Below are positions 8,687 to 17,899 of a stretch of DNA of 64,000 bases, one piece after another. This DNA is from QYQD01 sp040754095 (GTDB lineage Bacteria > Desulfobacterota > QYQD01): NCBI GenBank assembly GCA_040754095.1, contig JBFMFO010000007.1, positions 1-64,000 on the forward strand, written 5' to 3'. The position numbers and the translations under genes were made by a program. Positions within the stretch are counted from its first letter, which is position 1, and the number at the start of each line of letters is the position of its first letter. The notes under the pieces were generated by a model, which made no database searches, was not told the DNA's origin, and saw only the letters and a list, made by a program, of their open reading frames with translations.

Positions 8687-10441
8687 GTGAACATCCTCTT
8701 TTATCTTCTCGTTAGTCTTGTCGCATTTTTTCTGGCTTACAGGTTCTATGCCGGACGCATTGAACGCATTCTTGGCGCCGGCGATGAAAATGAGGCGCCA
8801 GCAGTTACCTATTATAATGGCATAGACTATGTGCCTGCAAAATCTTCCGTTGTATTCTCCCATCATTTCGCCTCCATAGCCGGGGCCGGCCCTGTTATCG
8901 GCCCGGTAGTGGCCTTAGTTTATGGTTTTGCCCCGGCCTGGGTGTGGATCGTGGCCGGTACCGTTTTCTTCGGCGCCGTGCATGACTATACGGCCCTCTT
9001 TGTCAGTATGCGCGAAAAGGGGCGATCTATGGCGGAAGTAGCCCGCATATCCATGGGTAAGGCCGGTTTTGTGCTGTTTATTCTTTTTACCCTTACTATG
9101 GTCTTCCTGGTGACCGGCGCCTTTCTCAGACTCACGGCCACGGCCTTGACCTCAGTGGTTGACCTTGATGTTATTGGGTTGGATAAAGACCAGACCATTC
9201 TGCGCACGGTGACGGATGCAGGAACAGGGGCGGTGCAAGGTGCTATTGGGGGGATTGCCTCTACTTCAGTTATCGTTATTACCCTTATGGCCCCTGTAAT
9301 CGGGTATCTGCTTTATAAGAAAAAGGTTAAAACGAGTCTGGCCGCTCTACTGGCCTCTTCCGTATGCCTTTTTTCCGTGCTGACAGGCTTTAAATATCCT
9401 TTGAGCCTTTCGCCTGACCACTGGATGCTCATCCTTTCCTTTTATGCCCTGTTGGCCGCCGGAATCCCGGTCTGGATCGTGCTTCAGCCACGGGACTACA
9501 TTAACTCATTCATCCTCTATGCCGGGATCGTGCTTCTTACCGCGGCTATCGCCATAGGAGGGTTTTCAGGCCTGGCGGTCGGTGCGCCGTTAATAAACGT
9601 GGAGACGGGCGCAGCAAAACTTGGTTTGATGTGGCCGGTTCTTTTCATCACCGTGGCCTGCGGGGCCATATCCGGGTTTCATGCCCTGGTGTGCGGCGGC
9701 ACCACTTCCAAACAGTGCGCCTCTGAGAGTGACGCTAAAAAGATAGGCTATGGCGCTATGCTGCTGGAGGGGCTTCTGGCGGTTATTGTCCTGGTGGTGG
9801 TAGCCAGCAGCCTGACCCATAGTGATTATTTACGCATCGTCTTCCCGGATGACCCCGCCGCGCGCAGCAACCCCGTGCTGGCCTTTGCCCTGGCCACCGG
9901 CCGGATCATGCATGGTTCTCTAAACATGCCGGTTTATCTGGGGACTATTTTCGGTATCCTCCTGGTAGAAGGATTCCTGGCCACTACCCTGGATACGGCG
10001 GTGCGGTTGAACCGCTATCTTTTCGAGGAGTTATGGGGGGTTATATTCAAGCAAGTCCCCCGGCTTTTAAGGTCGTATCTATTTAATGCCGGGTTGTCCG
10101 TGGTCATAATGTACGCCCTGGCCTATAAACAGGCGTTTTTTATCCTGTGGCCGGTTTTTGGCACGGCCAACCAGCTCCTGGCCGGGCTGACGCTTATAGC
10201 GGTCAGTATCTGGTTTATGCGTCAGGGTACAAAAGTCGGCCTTATCACCCTGATCCCGGCCTCATTCATGATGATTACCACCATCTTTTCGCTTTTTTAT
10301 CTTTTAGTTAAGAAGGACGGTTACCTGGCCACAGGAAACTATGTGCTGGCCCTTGCCGATCTTTGTCTTATAGCGCTGGCCATAGGCGTGGTATTTGTGG
10401 CCCTAAGGACAATTAGGAATGGGTTACGGGTTCAGTTATGA
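8687..10441 (+). CDS. cstA: CstA-family carbon starvation/peptide transporter
   Basis: Product of 584 residues, almost entirely hydrophobic with some 15 membrane segments. The start is GTG at 8687, with AAGGAGG eleven bases upstream. The N-terminal FYAGRIERILG region and the SSVVFSHHFASIAGAGPVIGP stretch are hallmarks of CstA proteins, which import peptides or pyruvate across the inner membrane. Length is in the shorter class of the family (E. coli CstA has about 700 residues). No operon partner; repeats lie on both sides. Substrate cannot be decided from sequence. Confidence 0.9.
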   Translation: MNILFYLLVSLVAFFLAYRFYAGRIERILGAGDENEAPAVTYYNGIDYVPAKSSVVFSHHFASIAGAGPVIGPVVALVYGFAPAWVWIVAGTVFFGAVHDYTALFVSMREKGRSMAEVARISMGKAGFVLFILFTLTMVFLVTGAFLRLTATALTSVVDLDVIGLDKDQTILRTVTDAGTGAVQGAIGGIASTSVIVITLMAPVIGYLLYKKKVKTSLAALLASSVCLFSVLTGFKYPLSLSPDHWMLILSFYALLAAGIPVWIVLQPRDYINSFILYAGIVLLTAAIAIGGFSGLAVGAPLINVETGAAKLGLMWPVLFITVACGAISGFHALVCGGTTSKQCASESDAKKIGYGAMLLEGLLAVIVLVVVASSLTHSDYLRIVFPDDPAARSNPVLAFALATGRIMHGSLNMPVYLGTIFGILLVEGFLATTLDTAVRLNRYLFEELWGVIFKQVPRLLRSYLFNAGLSVVIMYALAYKQAFFILWPVFGTANQLLAGLTLIAVSIWFMRQGTKVGLITLIPASFMMITTIFSLFYLLVKKDGYLATGNYVLALADLCLIALAIGVVFVALRTIRNGLRVQL

Positions 10442-10476
10442 TGGGCGGGGGAAGGCCTGTAAGTGACCGCAAAAGC

Positions 10477-10505
10477 TTGACACGGCATTAAAAAAAAAGT
10501 ATTCA
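10477..10505 (+). promoter_or_regulatory. possible sigma-70 promoter before the NHL gene
   Basis: TTGACA at 10477-10482, a 17-base spacer containing a run of A, then TATTCA at 10500-10505. It would give a leader of about 195 bases that includes one GTAGGGTGGGC element. Confidence 0.35.
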
Positions 10506-10548
10506 GAATCAATACTAAACGATCGGCGGTCGGGTATCAGTTTTAGCC

Positions 10549-10616
10549 GTAGGGTGGGCTCCGCCCACCAAAACCACGCTACGCCGCCAATGATGGTGGG
10601 CCATGCCCACCCTACG
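10549..10616. repeat. GTAGGGTGGGC element, complete copy
   Basis: Left arm gtagggtgggctccgcccac, middle ctacgccgccaatgatgg, right arm atgcccaccctacg; nearly identical to the copy at 7149. Confidence 0.8.
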
Positions 10617-10681
10617 TCGCTTTCAAAAATCTAAATTGCTGTCAGTTCTGTAGTCGCAGGCTTAAGCCTGCGTTCCGTGCG

Positions 10682-10768
10682 CGAGGACACAAAGGCATAG
10701 ACAAAATGGCCATTTCTAGAAAAAAGAAAAAAGTTTTATCCCTTTGTGCCTTTGTGTCTTTGTGGCTG
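10682..10768. repeat. inverted pair, cacaaagg / cctttgtg, spanning the NHL start
   Basis: Left arm gaggacacaaaggcatagac before the start codon; right arm ttgtgcctttgtgtctttgt (10744 onward) inside the gene, where it encodes the hydrophobic core of the signal peptide. Confidence 0.7.
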
Positions 10769-11932
10769 AGTATCCTATCTTTTATCCCTCATTTTTCTTC
10801 CTCTCTTAGTTACGCCCAAGCCGGACCTTTTCCAAAGGACAAGATAGCCTATGTAGGCCAGATTACACAGGACGAAGAAGGTAAATCTATCTCCTATCCG
10901 GCCTATGTCTATGTGGACCCTGTTAAGCACGAGATTTATATTATTGAAGGCCGGGGCCGCATTTTGATCTACAATGCCGGTTTTTTCCCTTTATTTACAT
11001 TAGATAAGAACTACGGCATTGAGAGCCCGCAGGGGGTGATGATAGACGCCCGCGGCTATCTATGGGTAGCGCAGGGGACGGGGCCGAATAACCGGCGCGG
11101 CCGTATCTCGCTCTTTGACCCTTGTCTTAAATGGATGCGGGACATATATTTTAGCGGGTTTATAGGGGCGGAGGAATTTATCCCGTATCGATTGGCTGAA
11201 AATAGCCGCGGGGAGATATTTGTCATCGGCACTTACAGCCCGGCAGTCGTCATCCTGGACAGTTTCGGTAATTTTCAGGGAACTTTTTTTCAGGAGGAAG
11301 AGGGAGAAGACCAGAAGAAGAGAGTGGCGGTTAATGATGTCCTGATCGGCCCGGACGACCGCTTATATCTGTTAAGTGAAGAGACCAGCCATGTCTATGT
11401 CTATGACGCCGACCGTAATTTTCTCTTTAAGTTCGGCCAGAAGGGCGGCAGCACGGGAAAAATGAGCCGGCCGCAGGGCATCGGGCTCGACAAACGGACC
11501 GGGATTTTTTTTATCGTTGATTACATGCGCCATGTGGTGACGGCTTATGACCGCAAAGGCGGGTTTATATTTGAATTTGGCGGCCTGGGATGGGGAGAGG
11601 GATGGCTGCAATATCCCAAGGACATCACCGTAGATGAAACCGGCCGGGTTTTTATAGCCGATCTTTTTAATAACCGTGTGCAGGTGTTACAGGTTATAGC
11701 ACAGGTTTTACCGGTCGCGCCTGAGGTCGTGCCTCAGGCAGATTCGCCCGGGCGAACAGATTCGGCGGGTCAAGAAAAAATGGGAGAGGGAGAGAAGGCG
11801 GAGCCGGCAGGGCCGGAAGGGGTCGAGGCCTCCGGAGAACAGGTTAAGGCACCGGAGCCGGCCGCAGCCGTAGAAAGTAAGGGCGTAACATCCATACCGC
11901 CGGTGCCGATAAGGGAGACAGGGCCAAAATAA
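10706..11932 (+). CDS. exported NHL-repeat beta-propeller protein
   Basis: Product of 408 residues. A basic start (MAISRKKKK), a hydrophobic stretch to about residue 38 and SYAQA form an export signal. Residues about 50-335 hold repeated NHL-type blades (for example SRPQGIGLDKRTGIFFIVDY and YPKDITVDETGRVFIADL), the six-bladed propeller fold. The last 70 residues are a low-complexity Pro/Ala/Glu tail. The ATG has no good ribosome binding site and lies between the arms of an inverted repeat. Two multihaem cytochromes follow at 12349. NHL propellers of this kind are often encoded with cytochromes thought to act in extracellular electron transfer, perhaps as assembly or docking factors; that role is inference here. 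Confidence 0.82.
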   Translation: MAISRKKKKVLSLCAFVSLWLSILSFIPHFSSSLSYAQAGPFPKDKIAYVGQITQDEEGKSISYPAYVYVDPVKHEIYIIEGRGRILIYNAGFFPLFTLDKNYGIESPQGVMIDARGYLWVAQGTGPNNRRGRISLFDPCLKWMRDIYFSGFIGAEEFIPYRLAENSRGEIFVIGTYSPAVVILDSFGNFQGTFFQEEEGEDQKKRVAVNDVLIGPDDRLYLLSEETSHVYVYDADRNFLFKFGQKGGSTGKMSRPQGIGLDKRTGIFFIVDYMRHVVTAYDRKGGFIFEFGGLGWGEGWLQYPKDITVDETGRVFIADLFNNRVQVLQVIAQVLPVAPEVVPQADSPGRTDSAGQEKMGEGEKAEPAGPEGVEASGEQVKAPEPAAAVESKGVTSIPPVPIRETGPK

Positions 11933-12348
11933 GAAAAAAAGTAACAGGTTAGGTTTCTGAAACGCTATTGGCACAAAATGCGCTAGCTTCCCAGATACAG
12001 GGGGATTCAAATTCGAAATTCGAAGCACGAATCTCGAAACAATTTCGAATGCTCAAAATTGAAGCTCCCCGCTGCTTGCAGCGGGGAATGCGCTCGCTAT
12101 GCATGTTCAAATTATCAAAACGAATCGGCTCCGCTGCGGTTTTGAACATTGAGACATTAGGAATTTGAATTTGCTTCGGATTTCGATATTCGGATTTCGG
12201 ATTTAGCTCCGGTTCCGAAGTAATCGGCGTTTTCGGGTTCAATAGCCGTTTCAAAGAACTAATCTGTTATAAAAAATAATGTTATGGTCACAATATGCCG
12301 ATAAAATAAATGGTAAGGTTCAAACTCTGAGGGACTCTATCTAATCAG
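11933..12348. other. gap between the NHL protein and the cytochromes
   Basis: Contains the ATCCGAATATCGAA-type element at 12001-12215 with a ccgctgcttgcagcgg hairpin, then about 130 AT-rich bases that would hold the cytochrome promoter. I see no clear -35/-10 pair and no gene. Confidence 0.55.
12001..12215. repeat. ATCCGAATATCGAA element, copy 3, with embedded ccgctgcttgcagcgg hairpin
   Basis: Arms ttcgaaattcgaagcacgaa and ttcggatttcgatattcgga enclose gctccccgctgcttgcagcg and gcgctcgctatgcatg. The same inner module occurs in the copies at 25206 and 36012, in opposite orientation. Confidence 0.75.
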
Positions 12349-13680
12349 ATGAAAGATACCTTAATCACACTTGCAATATGTATCTTTTTGACCACAAATC
12401 CAGTATATGCCGGGACTTATCTTGATTCAGCCCATGGGAATACCTCTTACGGTGTAAACCGAAGCAGCACGTCCGGATATACAAAAGGAAGTTGCGGCCA
12501 TTGCCATGAGATGCACGCCAGTATCGAGGGGAGTGAACCGGCCCCGGTGGGCGGTTCACCCTCAAAGTTTACCCTATTTTATACCAACCATACCAGCCAG
12601 ACGGATAATTTCTGTTTTAAATGCCACGACAATACTATTACCGTGGCGGCAACTGCCATAATGAACAGGAGCTACAGTTTCCGTGCCGGCGGCTGGACCA
12701 GTGATACCCTGAACGACGTCCTTGAAGCTTTTACAACCGGCGGGCCTACCAGCATACTTTCCGTACACAATCTTGACGATATAAGTACTTTCATCACCAG
12801 CAAGGCGTGGGGCTATACGGCCGACTCCAACCCCTGCTGCGCCTGTCACAACCCGCACGCCGTCCAGGGAGACCCGGCGAACTCAGGGAGTACTGCCAAG
12901 AGCGCCGCGACCCGCGGGTATCCGGTCGCCCGGCCAAGCCAGCATGCCACCCTCTTTACCTGGGCACTGTGGGGGGATGGAGCGGGTGAAAAGATGAGCG
13001 ACTACACTGCCTCCTACCAAGCTCCTTATCGCTTTGGTTCTACCACAACGTATGAGCCGGATGGTTCTTCTACCACTAATGGGTCCAATTTGACCGATTT
13101 CAATACATTTTGCACCGATTGTCACAACGCCACCAACACGATTTACAGCACTGCCTTGGGGCGGAATCTAAAGACTATAGACTGGGATAACGAGAAACAC
13201 GGCAAAGGGAATGCCGATGAGGCAGTTAGTTTAAACAACCCATACAATGCTACTTTAGGCAAGGTGCTTGCCTGTACAGATTGCCACGAACCTCACGGTT
13301 CAGCGCATAAGGTCTTGATAAGAAATGAAGTTAATGGTGGGACGCTGGGCGGCGTCATCAACACTATTACATCGACGGATTGTACACCTTCATATTCAGA
13401 TACAAACAAGGAAATAGCATACCTCTGTGACCGGTGCCACAACGACGACTACGAGTTCAGTACGTCCTGCCAGCAAGATCATTATTATTATATCCATCAC
13501 AGTTCTTCGGCAACGGATGAGCCTTATAACGACATGGGTTGTGATAGCTGTCATACCTCTGGAATGGGTTCAGGCTGTACGAGTACCCGGAGCGCTATTA
13601 ATTGCAACTGTTGCCATTATCACGGGTCAGTTGTAAGTAGCGGGATTGATTATGCGCCTACCACCAGGCGTACATTTTGA
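12349..13680 (+). CDS. octahaem c-type cytochrome, exported
   Basis: Product of 443 residues with a signal peptide ending PVYAG (about residue 21). Eight CXXCH haem sites start at residues 49, 89, 163, 255, 309, 360, 398 and 419; those at 163 (CCACH) and 419 (CNCCH) have an extra Cys. Sites 163 and 309 are followed by NPHA and EPHG, the spacing of doubled-CXXCH cytochromes where a nearby His ligates a second haem. Ser, Thr and Tyr are abundant between sites, as in surface cytochromes. A GAGGGA lies about 16 bases before the ATG, far for a ribosome binding site. The 5-haem cytochrome follows 26 bases downstream. Likely role: periplasmic or extracellular electron transfer. Confidence 0.88.
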   Translation: MKDTLITLAICIFLTTNPVYAGTYLDSAHGNTSYGVNRSSTSGYTKGSCGHCHEMHASIEGSEPAPVGGSPSKFTLFYTNHTSQTDNFCFKCHDNTITVAATAIMNRSYSFRAGGWTSDTLNDVLEAFTTGGPTSILSVHNLDDISTFITSKAWGYTADSNPCCACHNPHAVQGDPANSGSTAKSAATRGYPVARPSQHATLFTWALWGDGAGEKMSDYTASYQAPYRFGSTTTYEPDGSSTTNGSNLTDFNTFCTDCHNATNTIYSTALGRNLKTIDWDNEKHGKGNADEAVSLNNPYNATLGKVLACTDCHEPHGSAHKVLIRNEVNGGTLGGVINTITSTDCTPSYSDTNKEIAYLCDRCHNDDYEFSTSCQQDHYYYIHHSSSATDEPYNDMGCDSCHTSGMGSGCTSTRSAINCNCCHYHGSVVSSGIDYAPTTRRTF

Positions 13681-13706
13681 AGCTATTTCATATAAAAGTA
13701 GATAAT

Positions 13707-14825
13707 ATGAAAAAAATACCCTTAATATCATTCACCATAGCATACGTTATCTTGATAATAAGTATGTCCGGCCTTTGCCACGCCAAGGTCACGGGCGTTT
13801 GTTACAACTGTCATACCATGCACAATAGCCAGGGCGGCGCGGCCATGGCCCAGGAATATTCTTCCGGGAGCGGCGGGTTGACAGGGGATACCACTCCCAA
13901 TCCGTGTCTGCTGTCCTATGACTGCGTTGGTTGTCATTTTTCCAGTACGGCCAATACCATTGTAAGCGTAGGTTCAAGCAATATCCCCATAGTCTTGAAC
14001 AGTACTGCCCCTGCCTCCCCCCTTGCGGGTGGTAATTTTTACTGGTTGGTGAACACGGGCGATAAATATGGTCACAATGTGTATGGAATTAAGACTCAGG
14101 AAGGCTCGCCGATGGATGCACCGCCGGGTTTCACGGCCGGTGCCGGCACGCCCAGTGGCTACGGAAGCGGGCCGGCCTCATGGGCCACCCAGCTTAACTG
14201 CGCCGGGGTGTATGGATGTCACGGCGATCGTACTCAAGGCGCGACGGCTGCCACTGTGGTTGAGGCCATGAAGGGGGGCCATCATGCTGATGACAGCGCC
14301 ATAGATGGCACCAGTACAGGCAAAAGTTACCGGTTTCTAAGGGGCGTAAACGGTGTAGAGTTAAATGCTGCCGGTTATAAATGGGAACAGACGGCCGATT
14401 CCACCCATCACAATGGATACAAGGGCGGAGCCACACCCGGAACCACGACGGACGGCATCAGTTACTTATGCGGCAGTTGCCACGGCAACTTTCACGGGCA
14501 CGCAAATCTCGGAGGTTCCACACAGGTTGGTTCTTCTTCGCCGTGGTTCAGGCACCCTACGGATTTTGCATTTAGTGGGGTAGAAGGCGGCTACGCCGGA
14601 TCAGAATACGATGATTATACAAGTTACTCGACTACAACGCCGGTAGCACTGTCCACGCCGTCCACATCAACTTCGACCGTTGACAGCACAAGCATGGTTA
14701 TATGCCTTTCCTGCCACCGTGCCCATGGATCGCCGAATTACAAGATGATCCGCTGGGATTATAAAAGCGCCACCCTTTCTACGGCCCTGAGCGGCTGTAA
14801 CGTCTGCCACACGTCGAAAAATTAA
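13707..14825 (+). CDS. multihaem c-type cytochrome with one CX5CH site
   Basis: From the ATG at 13707 the product has 372 residues; a TTG at 13677 overlapping the previous stop is an alternative start, but the ATG gives a clean signal peptide (MKKIPLISF to CHA). Canonical CXXCH sites start at residues 32, 73, 255, 333 and 364. Residues 165-172 read CAGVYGCH, a CX5CH arrangement that might also hold haem. Several His residues (GGHH at 190-193, HGH at 263-265) could be distal ligands. It follows the 8-haem cytochrome by 26 bases and is probably co-transcribed with it and perhaps with the NHL propeller. Confidence 0.87.
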   Translation: MKKIPLISFTIAYVILIISMSGLCHAKVTGVCYNCHTMHNSQGGAAMAQEYSSGSGGLTGDTTPNPCLLSYDCVGCHFSSTANTIVSVGSSNIPIVLNSTAPASPLAGGNFYWLVNTGDKYGHNVYGIKTQEGSPMDAPPGFTAGAGTPSGYGSGPASWATQLNCAGVYGCHGDRTQGATAATVVEAMKGGHHADDSAIDGTSTGKSYRFLRGVNGVELNAAGYKWEQTADSTHHNGYKGGATPGTTTDGISYLCGSCHGNFHGHANLGGSTQVGSSSPWFRHPTDFAFSGVEGGYAGSEYDDYTSYSTTTPVALSTPSTSTSTVDSTSMVICLSCHRAHGSPNYKMIRWDYKSATLSTALSGCNVCHTSKN

Positions 14826-14840
14826 CGGCCGGCTTTTCTC

Positions 14841-15024
14841 ACCGCAAAGACGCAAAGGACGCAAAAGATGCAAGAAATCCGAAGCACAAAATTCGAAATA
14901 CGAAACAAATTCAAATGACCAAAATTCTAAACAATTATGTTTCGGTCATTTGAGCATTTTGATTTCGGATTTGTTTCGGGTTTCGATATTAGGATTTCGG
15001 ATTTATAGCTTTGCGCCTTTGCAG
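14841..15024. repeat. ATCCGAATATCGAA element, copy 4, inside a cgcaaagac pair
   Basis: Outer arms accgcaaagacgcaaaggac and ctttgcgcctttgcag bracket an inner inverted repeat (aaatccgaagcacaaaattc to gatattaggatttcggat). Confidence 0.7.
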
Positions 15025-15028
15025 CTAT

Positions 15029-15097
15029 GTAGGGTGGGCTCCGCCCACCAGACCTATACGCTATGCCGCAATAACGGTGGGCAAAGCCCACCCTACG
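15029..15097. repeat. GTAGGGTGGGC element, complete copy
   Basis: Left arm gtagggtgggctccgcccac, middle ctatgccgcaataacggtgg, right arm aagcccaccctacg. Confidence 0.8.
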
Positions 15098-15226
15098 TCT
15101 AACCCGTCCGCGGGCAGCCATCAGCTTTCAGCAACCCCACCGCTGGCCTTCAGTGCATTTTGTTGCGAAACCGGCCATTTTCTGATACGTTATCACAACA
15201 TTCACTGCAAAGGTGCAAAGTAGGGC

Positions 15227-15366
15227 TGTCAGCGGTCAGCTATCAGCATGAAGCTGGTTCACCGTTCACTGTTGACCGTTTTACCGAAAGAAAATGTCGG
15301 ACAACGGTTAACGGATAACGGATAATAAACATACTGACTGCTGACCGCTGATTGCTGATAGCTATT
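15227..15366. repeat. nested tcagctatcagc / gttatccgtt composite
   Basis: Outer arms cagcggtcagctatcagcat and gctgaccgctgattgctgat enclose a second pair: ttcaccgttcactgttgacc, accgaaagaaaatgtcgg and acggttaacggataacgg. The same architecture recurs at 31334 and 46031. Confidence 0.75.
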
Positions 15367-15382
15367 AAAAAGGAATCCCGAT

Positions 15383-17899
15383 TTGTCCTACCCCTTCCTG
15401 ACACAGGTGAGAAAACCCGGCCGTTACCTGGGCACTGAAATAAATGCCGTTCGCAAAGACTGGCAGAAGGCCAGGGTGCGCATGGCTCTTATCTTCCCGG
15501 ATTTGTATGAAATAGGCATGTCCCACTTGGGATTATCCATCCTTTATCATATTGTAAACAACCATGCGGACTTCCTGGCCGAACGGGCCTTCGCCCCGGA
15601 CCTTGATCTGGAGGAATTGCTCCGCCGCGAGGATTATCCGTTACTTTCTCTTGAATCACAAAAGCCGCTCCGGGAATTCGACATCTTAGGGTTCACGCTG
15701 CCCTATGAGCTTTGTTATACGAATGTGCTTACCGTATTAGACACAGCCGGCATCCCCTTCTATGCCCGGGAGAGAGATGAAAATTATCCACTGGTCATCG
15801 CCGGCGGGTCATGCGCGGCGAATCCCGAACCGGTGGCCGATTTCTTTGATGCCATCCTGATCGGTGATGGTGAGGAGGCCATAGTTGAAATAGCAAATGC
15901 TTATTCCCGCTGGAAAGAAGGCGCAGATGGCAAAGATGAGCTTTTAGAATTACTGGCCAGGATTGAAGGCGTATATATACCGTCTTACTTCAAGATGTCC
16001 TATGTCCCGGAAGGAAATATCTGTGCTATCGAATCACTCAGGGCGGACTATACAAAGGTCTCACGCCGGGTAGTGAGCGACCTCGATCAGGCCCGGTATC
16101 CTGTGAGACCCGTGATCCCGCATACAAAACCGGTCCATGACCGTATCAGCCTGGAGATATCACGCGGCTGTGCGCGCGGCTGCCGTTTCTGCCAGGCGGG
16201 CATTACCTACCGCCCGGTCCGCGAAAGGGATCCCAGCACTATTCTCCAGATCGCCGAAGAGTCCCTGGCTGCCACCGGCCATGAGGAGCTTTCCCTTCTC
16301 TCGCTCAGCACGGGAGACTATGTAAATCTGGAGGCGCTTATAAAGGCCCTTATGAATCGCTATTCCAGCGAACAGGTGGCTATATCTCTTCCCTCCCTGC
16401 GCGTGGGGACCCTGACCCCTGAGATCATGGCCGAGATAAAGCGGGTTCGTAAAACAGGCTTTACACTTGCCCCGGAGTCCGGCACCGCCAGGCTTAGGGC
16501 CGTAATTAATAAGGATATCTCGGAAGAAGACCTCCTGGCCACGGCTAAGGAGGCGTTTGAGGCCGGGTGGAACCTTTTGAAACTCTATTTCATGATCGGG
16601 CTACCGACCGAGACTTATGAAGATCTGGATGGCATAGCTGACCTGGCCAAACGGGTGTTGGCCTGCGGTCGTCACACCGGCAGACGCTGCCAAGTCAACG
16701 TAGCCATCTCTACCTTTGTCCCCAAGGCACATACCCCGTTCCAATGGGAGCCCCAGATAAGTATCGAAGAGAGCCGGCAGCGCCTGGATTATATCAAAAA
16801 TGCCTTGTATAACCGGAGAATCCAGGTCAAGTGGCATGACCCGCGGCAAAGTTTGCTGGAGGGCGTCTTCTCCAGGGGTGACCGCCGGTTGGCAGCCCTT
16901 ATAGAACGCGCATACCGGCTTGGTTGCCGACTCGACGGCTGGGGAGATCAATTCCGGTTTTCTCTCTGGCAACAGGCCGCAACCGAAACCGGCCTGGAGC
17001 TGGAATCTTATATAAGAAAACGGGACATTAACGAAATATTGCCTTGGGAACATATAGACTCTCTCGTAGATAAAAAATTCCTGATAAAAGAAAAAGAGAA
17101 GGCTGTCCATGGTGAGGCAACAGCGGATTGCCGGAAGGGTGGGTGTGTCCTTTGCGGCGTCTGCGACGGGAAAGGGAGAGTTCTCCGGCTTGCAGAGCCG
17201 TTTCAGGATAGTTTCACCCCATCAAAACGTCTGGAATCTACAGAGACAACGCGCATAAGGATTTACTATGGTAAACTGGAACTGGCGCGGTTCCTTAGCC
17301 ACCTGGAAATAACGCGCATTTTCAGCCGGGCGCTGAAGAGAGCCGGCATTAATCTGGCCTATTCTAAAGGATTTCATCCCATGCCGAAGATGTCTTTCAG
17401 CTCTGCCCTGCCGGTTGGGACGGAGAGTGTAGCTGAATATGCGGACTTAACGACGGTGGGGCCGATTAGACCGGACGATCTGGCTTCCCGTCTGCAAAAA
17501 GAGATGCCGGAGGGGTTTATTATCTACGGCGCGGGAAAGGCGCTTACAACTGCCGTTGCCGAAACAAGCTATTACCGGATACGGTCAGATAATGCCGTCT
17601 TTACGGCCGGTCCGATACAGCGCTTCCTCTCAGCGGAAAGCTTTCCGATAGAACAGAAAAGAAAGGATAGCATACGGCGGGTGGATATAAAACCGCTGGT
17701 GAAGGCCCTGCAGTATATCGATGCCCGGACTATTGCCCTATCCTTGGCGAACCGGCAAAAAGTCGGGGCTAAGCCTGCAGAAATAGTGGAGTCTATCTTC
17801 AATCTTTCCGAAGAAGAACTAAAGAATCTTCATATACTGAAATTGCCTGATAATCCCGTAGCGGAAGGAAATTCTTTATGCCTGCAGAACTCATTATAA
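15383..17899 (+). CDS. B12-binding-type radical SAM protein fused to DUF2344
   Basis: An 838-residue fusion. The N-terminal part resembles a cobalamin-binding radical SAM protein of the TIGR03960 type, with the cluster motif CARGCRFC (Cys 263, 267, 270). The C-terminal quarter after about residue 620 (RIYYGKLELARFLSHLEITR) is the DUF2344 domain, which in some organisms is a separate gene. The start is TTG at 15383 with AAGGA nine bases upstream. RNase G overlaps its end by 22 bases, a linkage conserved in deltaproteobacteria and firmicutes, which points to RNA modification or ribosome function. The substrate is not known. Confidence 0.9.
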   Translation: MSYPFLTQVRKPGRYLGTEINAVRKDWQKARVRMALIFPDLYEIGMSHLGLSILYHIVNNHADFLAERAFAPDLDLEELLRREDYPLLSLESQKPLREFDILGFTLPYELCYTNVLTVLDTAGIPFYARERDENYPLVIAGGSCAANPEPVADFFDAILIGDGEEAIVEIANAYSRWKEGADGKDELLELLARIEGVYIPSYFKMSYVPEGNICAIESLRADYTKVSRRVVSDLDQARYPVRPVIPHTKPVHDRISLEISRGCARGCRFCQAGITYRPVRERDPSTILQIAEESLAATGHEELSLLSLSTGDYVNLEALIKALMNRYSSEQVAISLPSLRVGTLTPEIMAEIKRVRKTGFTLAPESGTARLRAVINKDISEEDLLATAKEAFEAGWNLLKLYFMIGLPTETYEDLDGIADLAKRVLACGRHTGRRCQVNVAISTFVPKAHTPFQWEPQISIEESRQRLDYIKNALYNRRIQVKWHDPRQSLLEGVFSRGDRRLAALIERAYRLGCRLDGWGDQFRFSLWQQAATETGLELESYIRKRDINEILPWEHIDSLVDKKFLIKEKEKAVHGEATADCRKGGCVLCGVCDGKGRVLRLAEPFQDSFTPSKRLESTETTRIRIYYGKLELARFLSHLEITRIFSRALKRAGINLAYSKGFHPMPKMSFSSALPVGTESVAEYADLTTVGPIRPDDLASRLQKEMPEGFIIYGAGKALTTAVAETSYYRIRSDNAVFTAGPIQRFLSAESFPIEQKRKDSIRRVDIKPLVKALQYIDARTIALSLANRQKVGAKPAEIVESIFNLSEEELKNLHILKLPDNPVAEGNSLCLQNSL

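Larger units (their letters stand above)
14826..15382. other. gene-free stretch made of three repeat elements
   Basis: Between the cytochrome operon and the radical SAM gene. It holds an ATCCGAATATCGAA element with cgcaaaga ends, a GTAGGGTGGGC element and a nested tcagctatcagc composite. Nothing gene-like remains between them. Confidence 0.7.

Noticed and set aside
14841..15366. Dense short repeats considered as a CRISPR array
   Set aside because: Units are inverted, of unequal spacing and belong to dispersed families; there are no uniform spacers and no cas genes.
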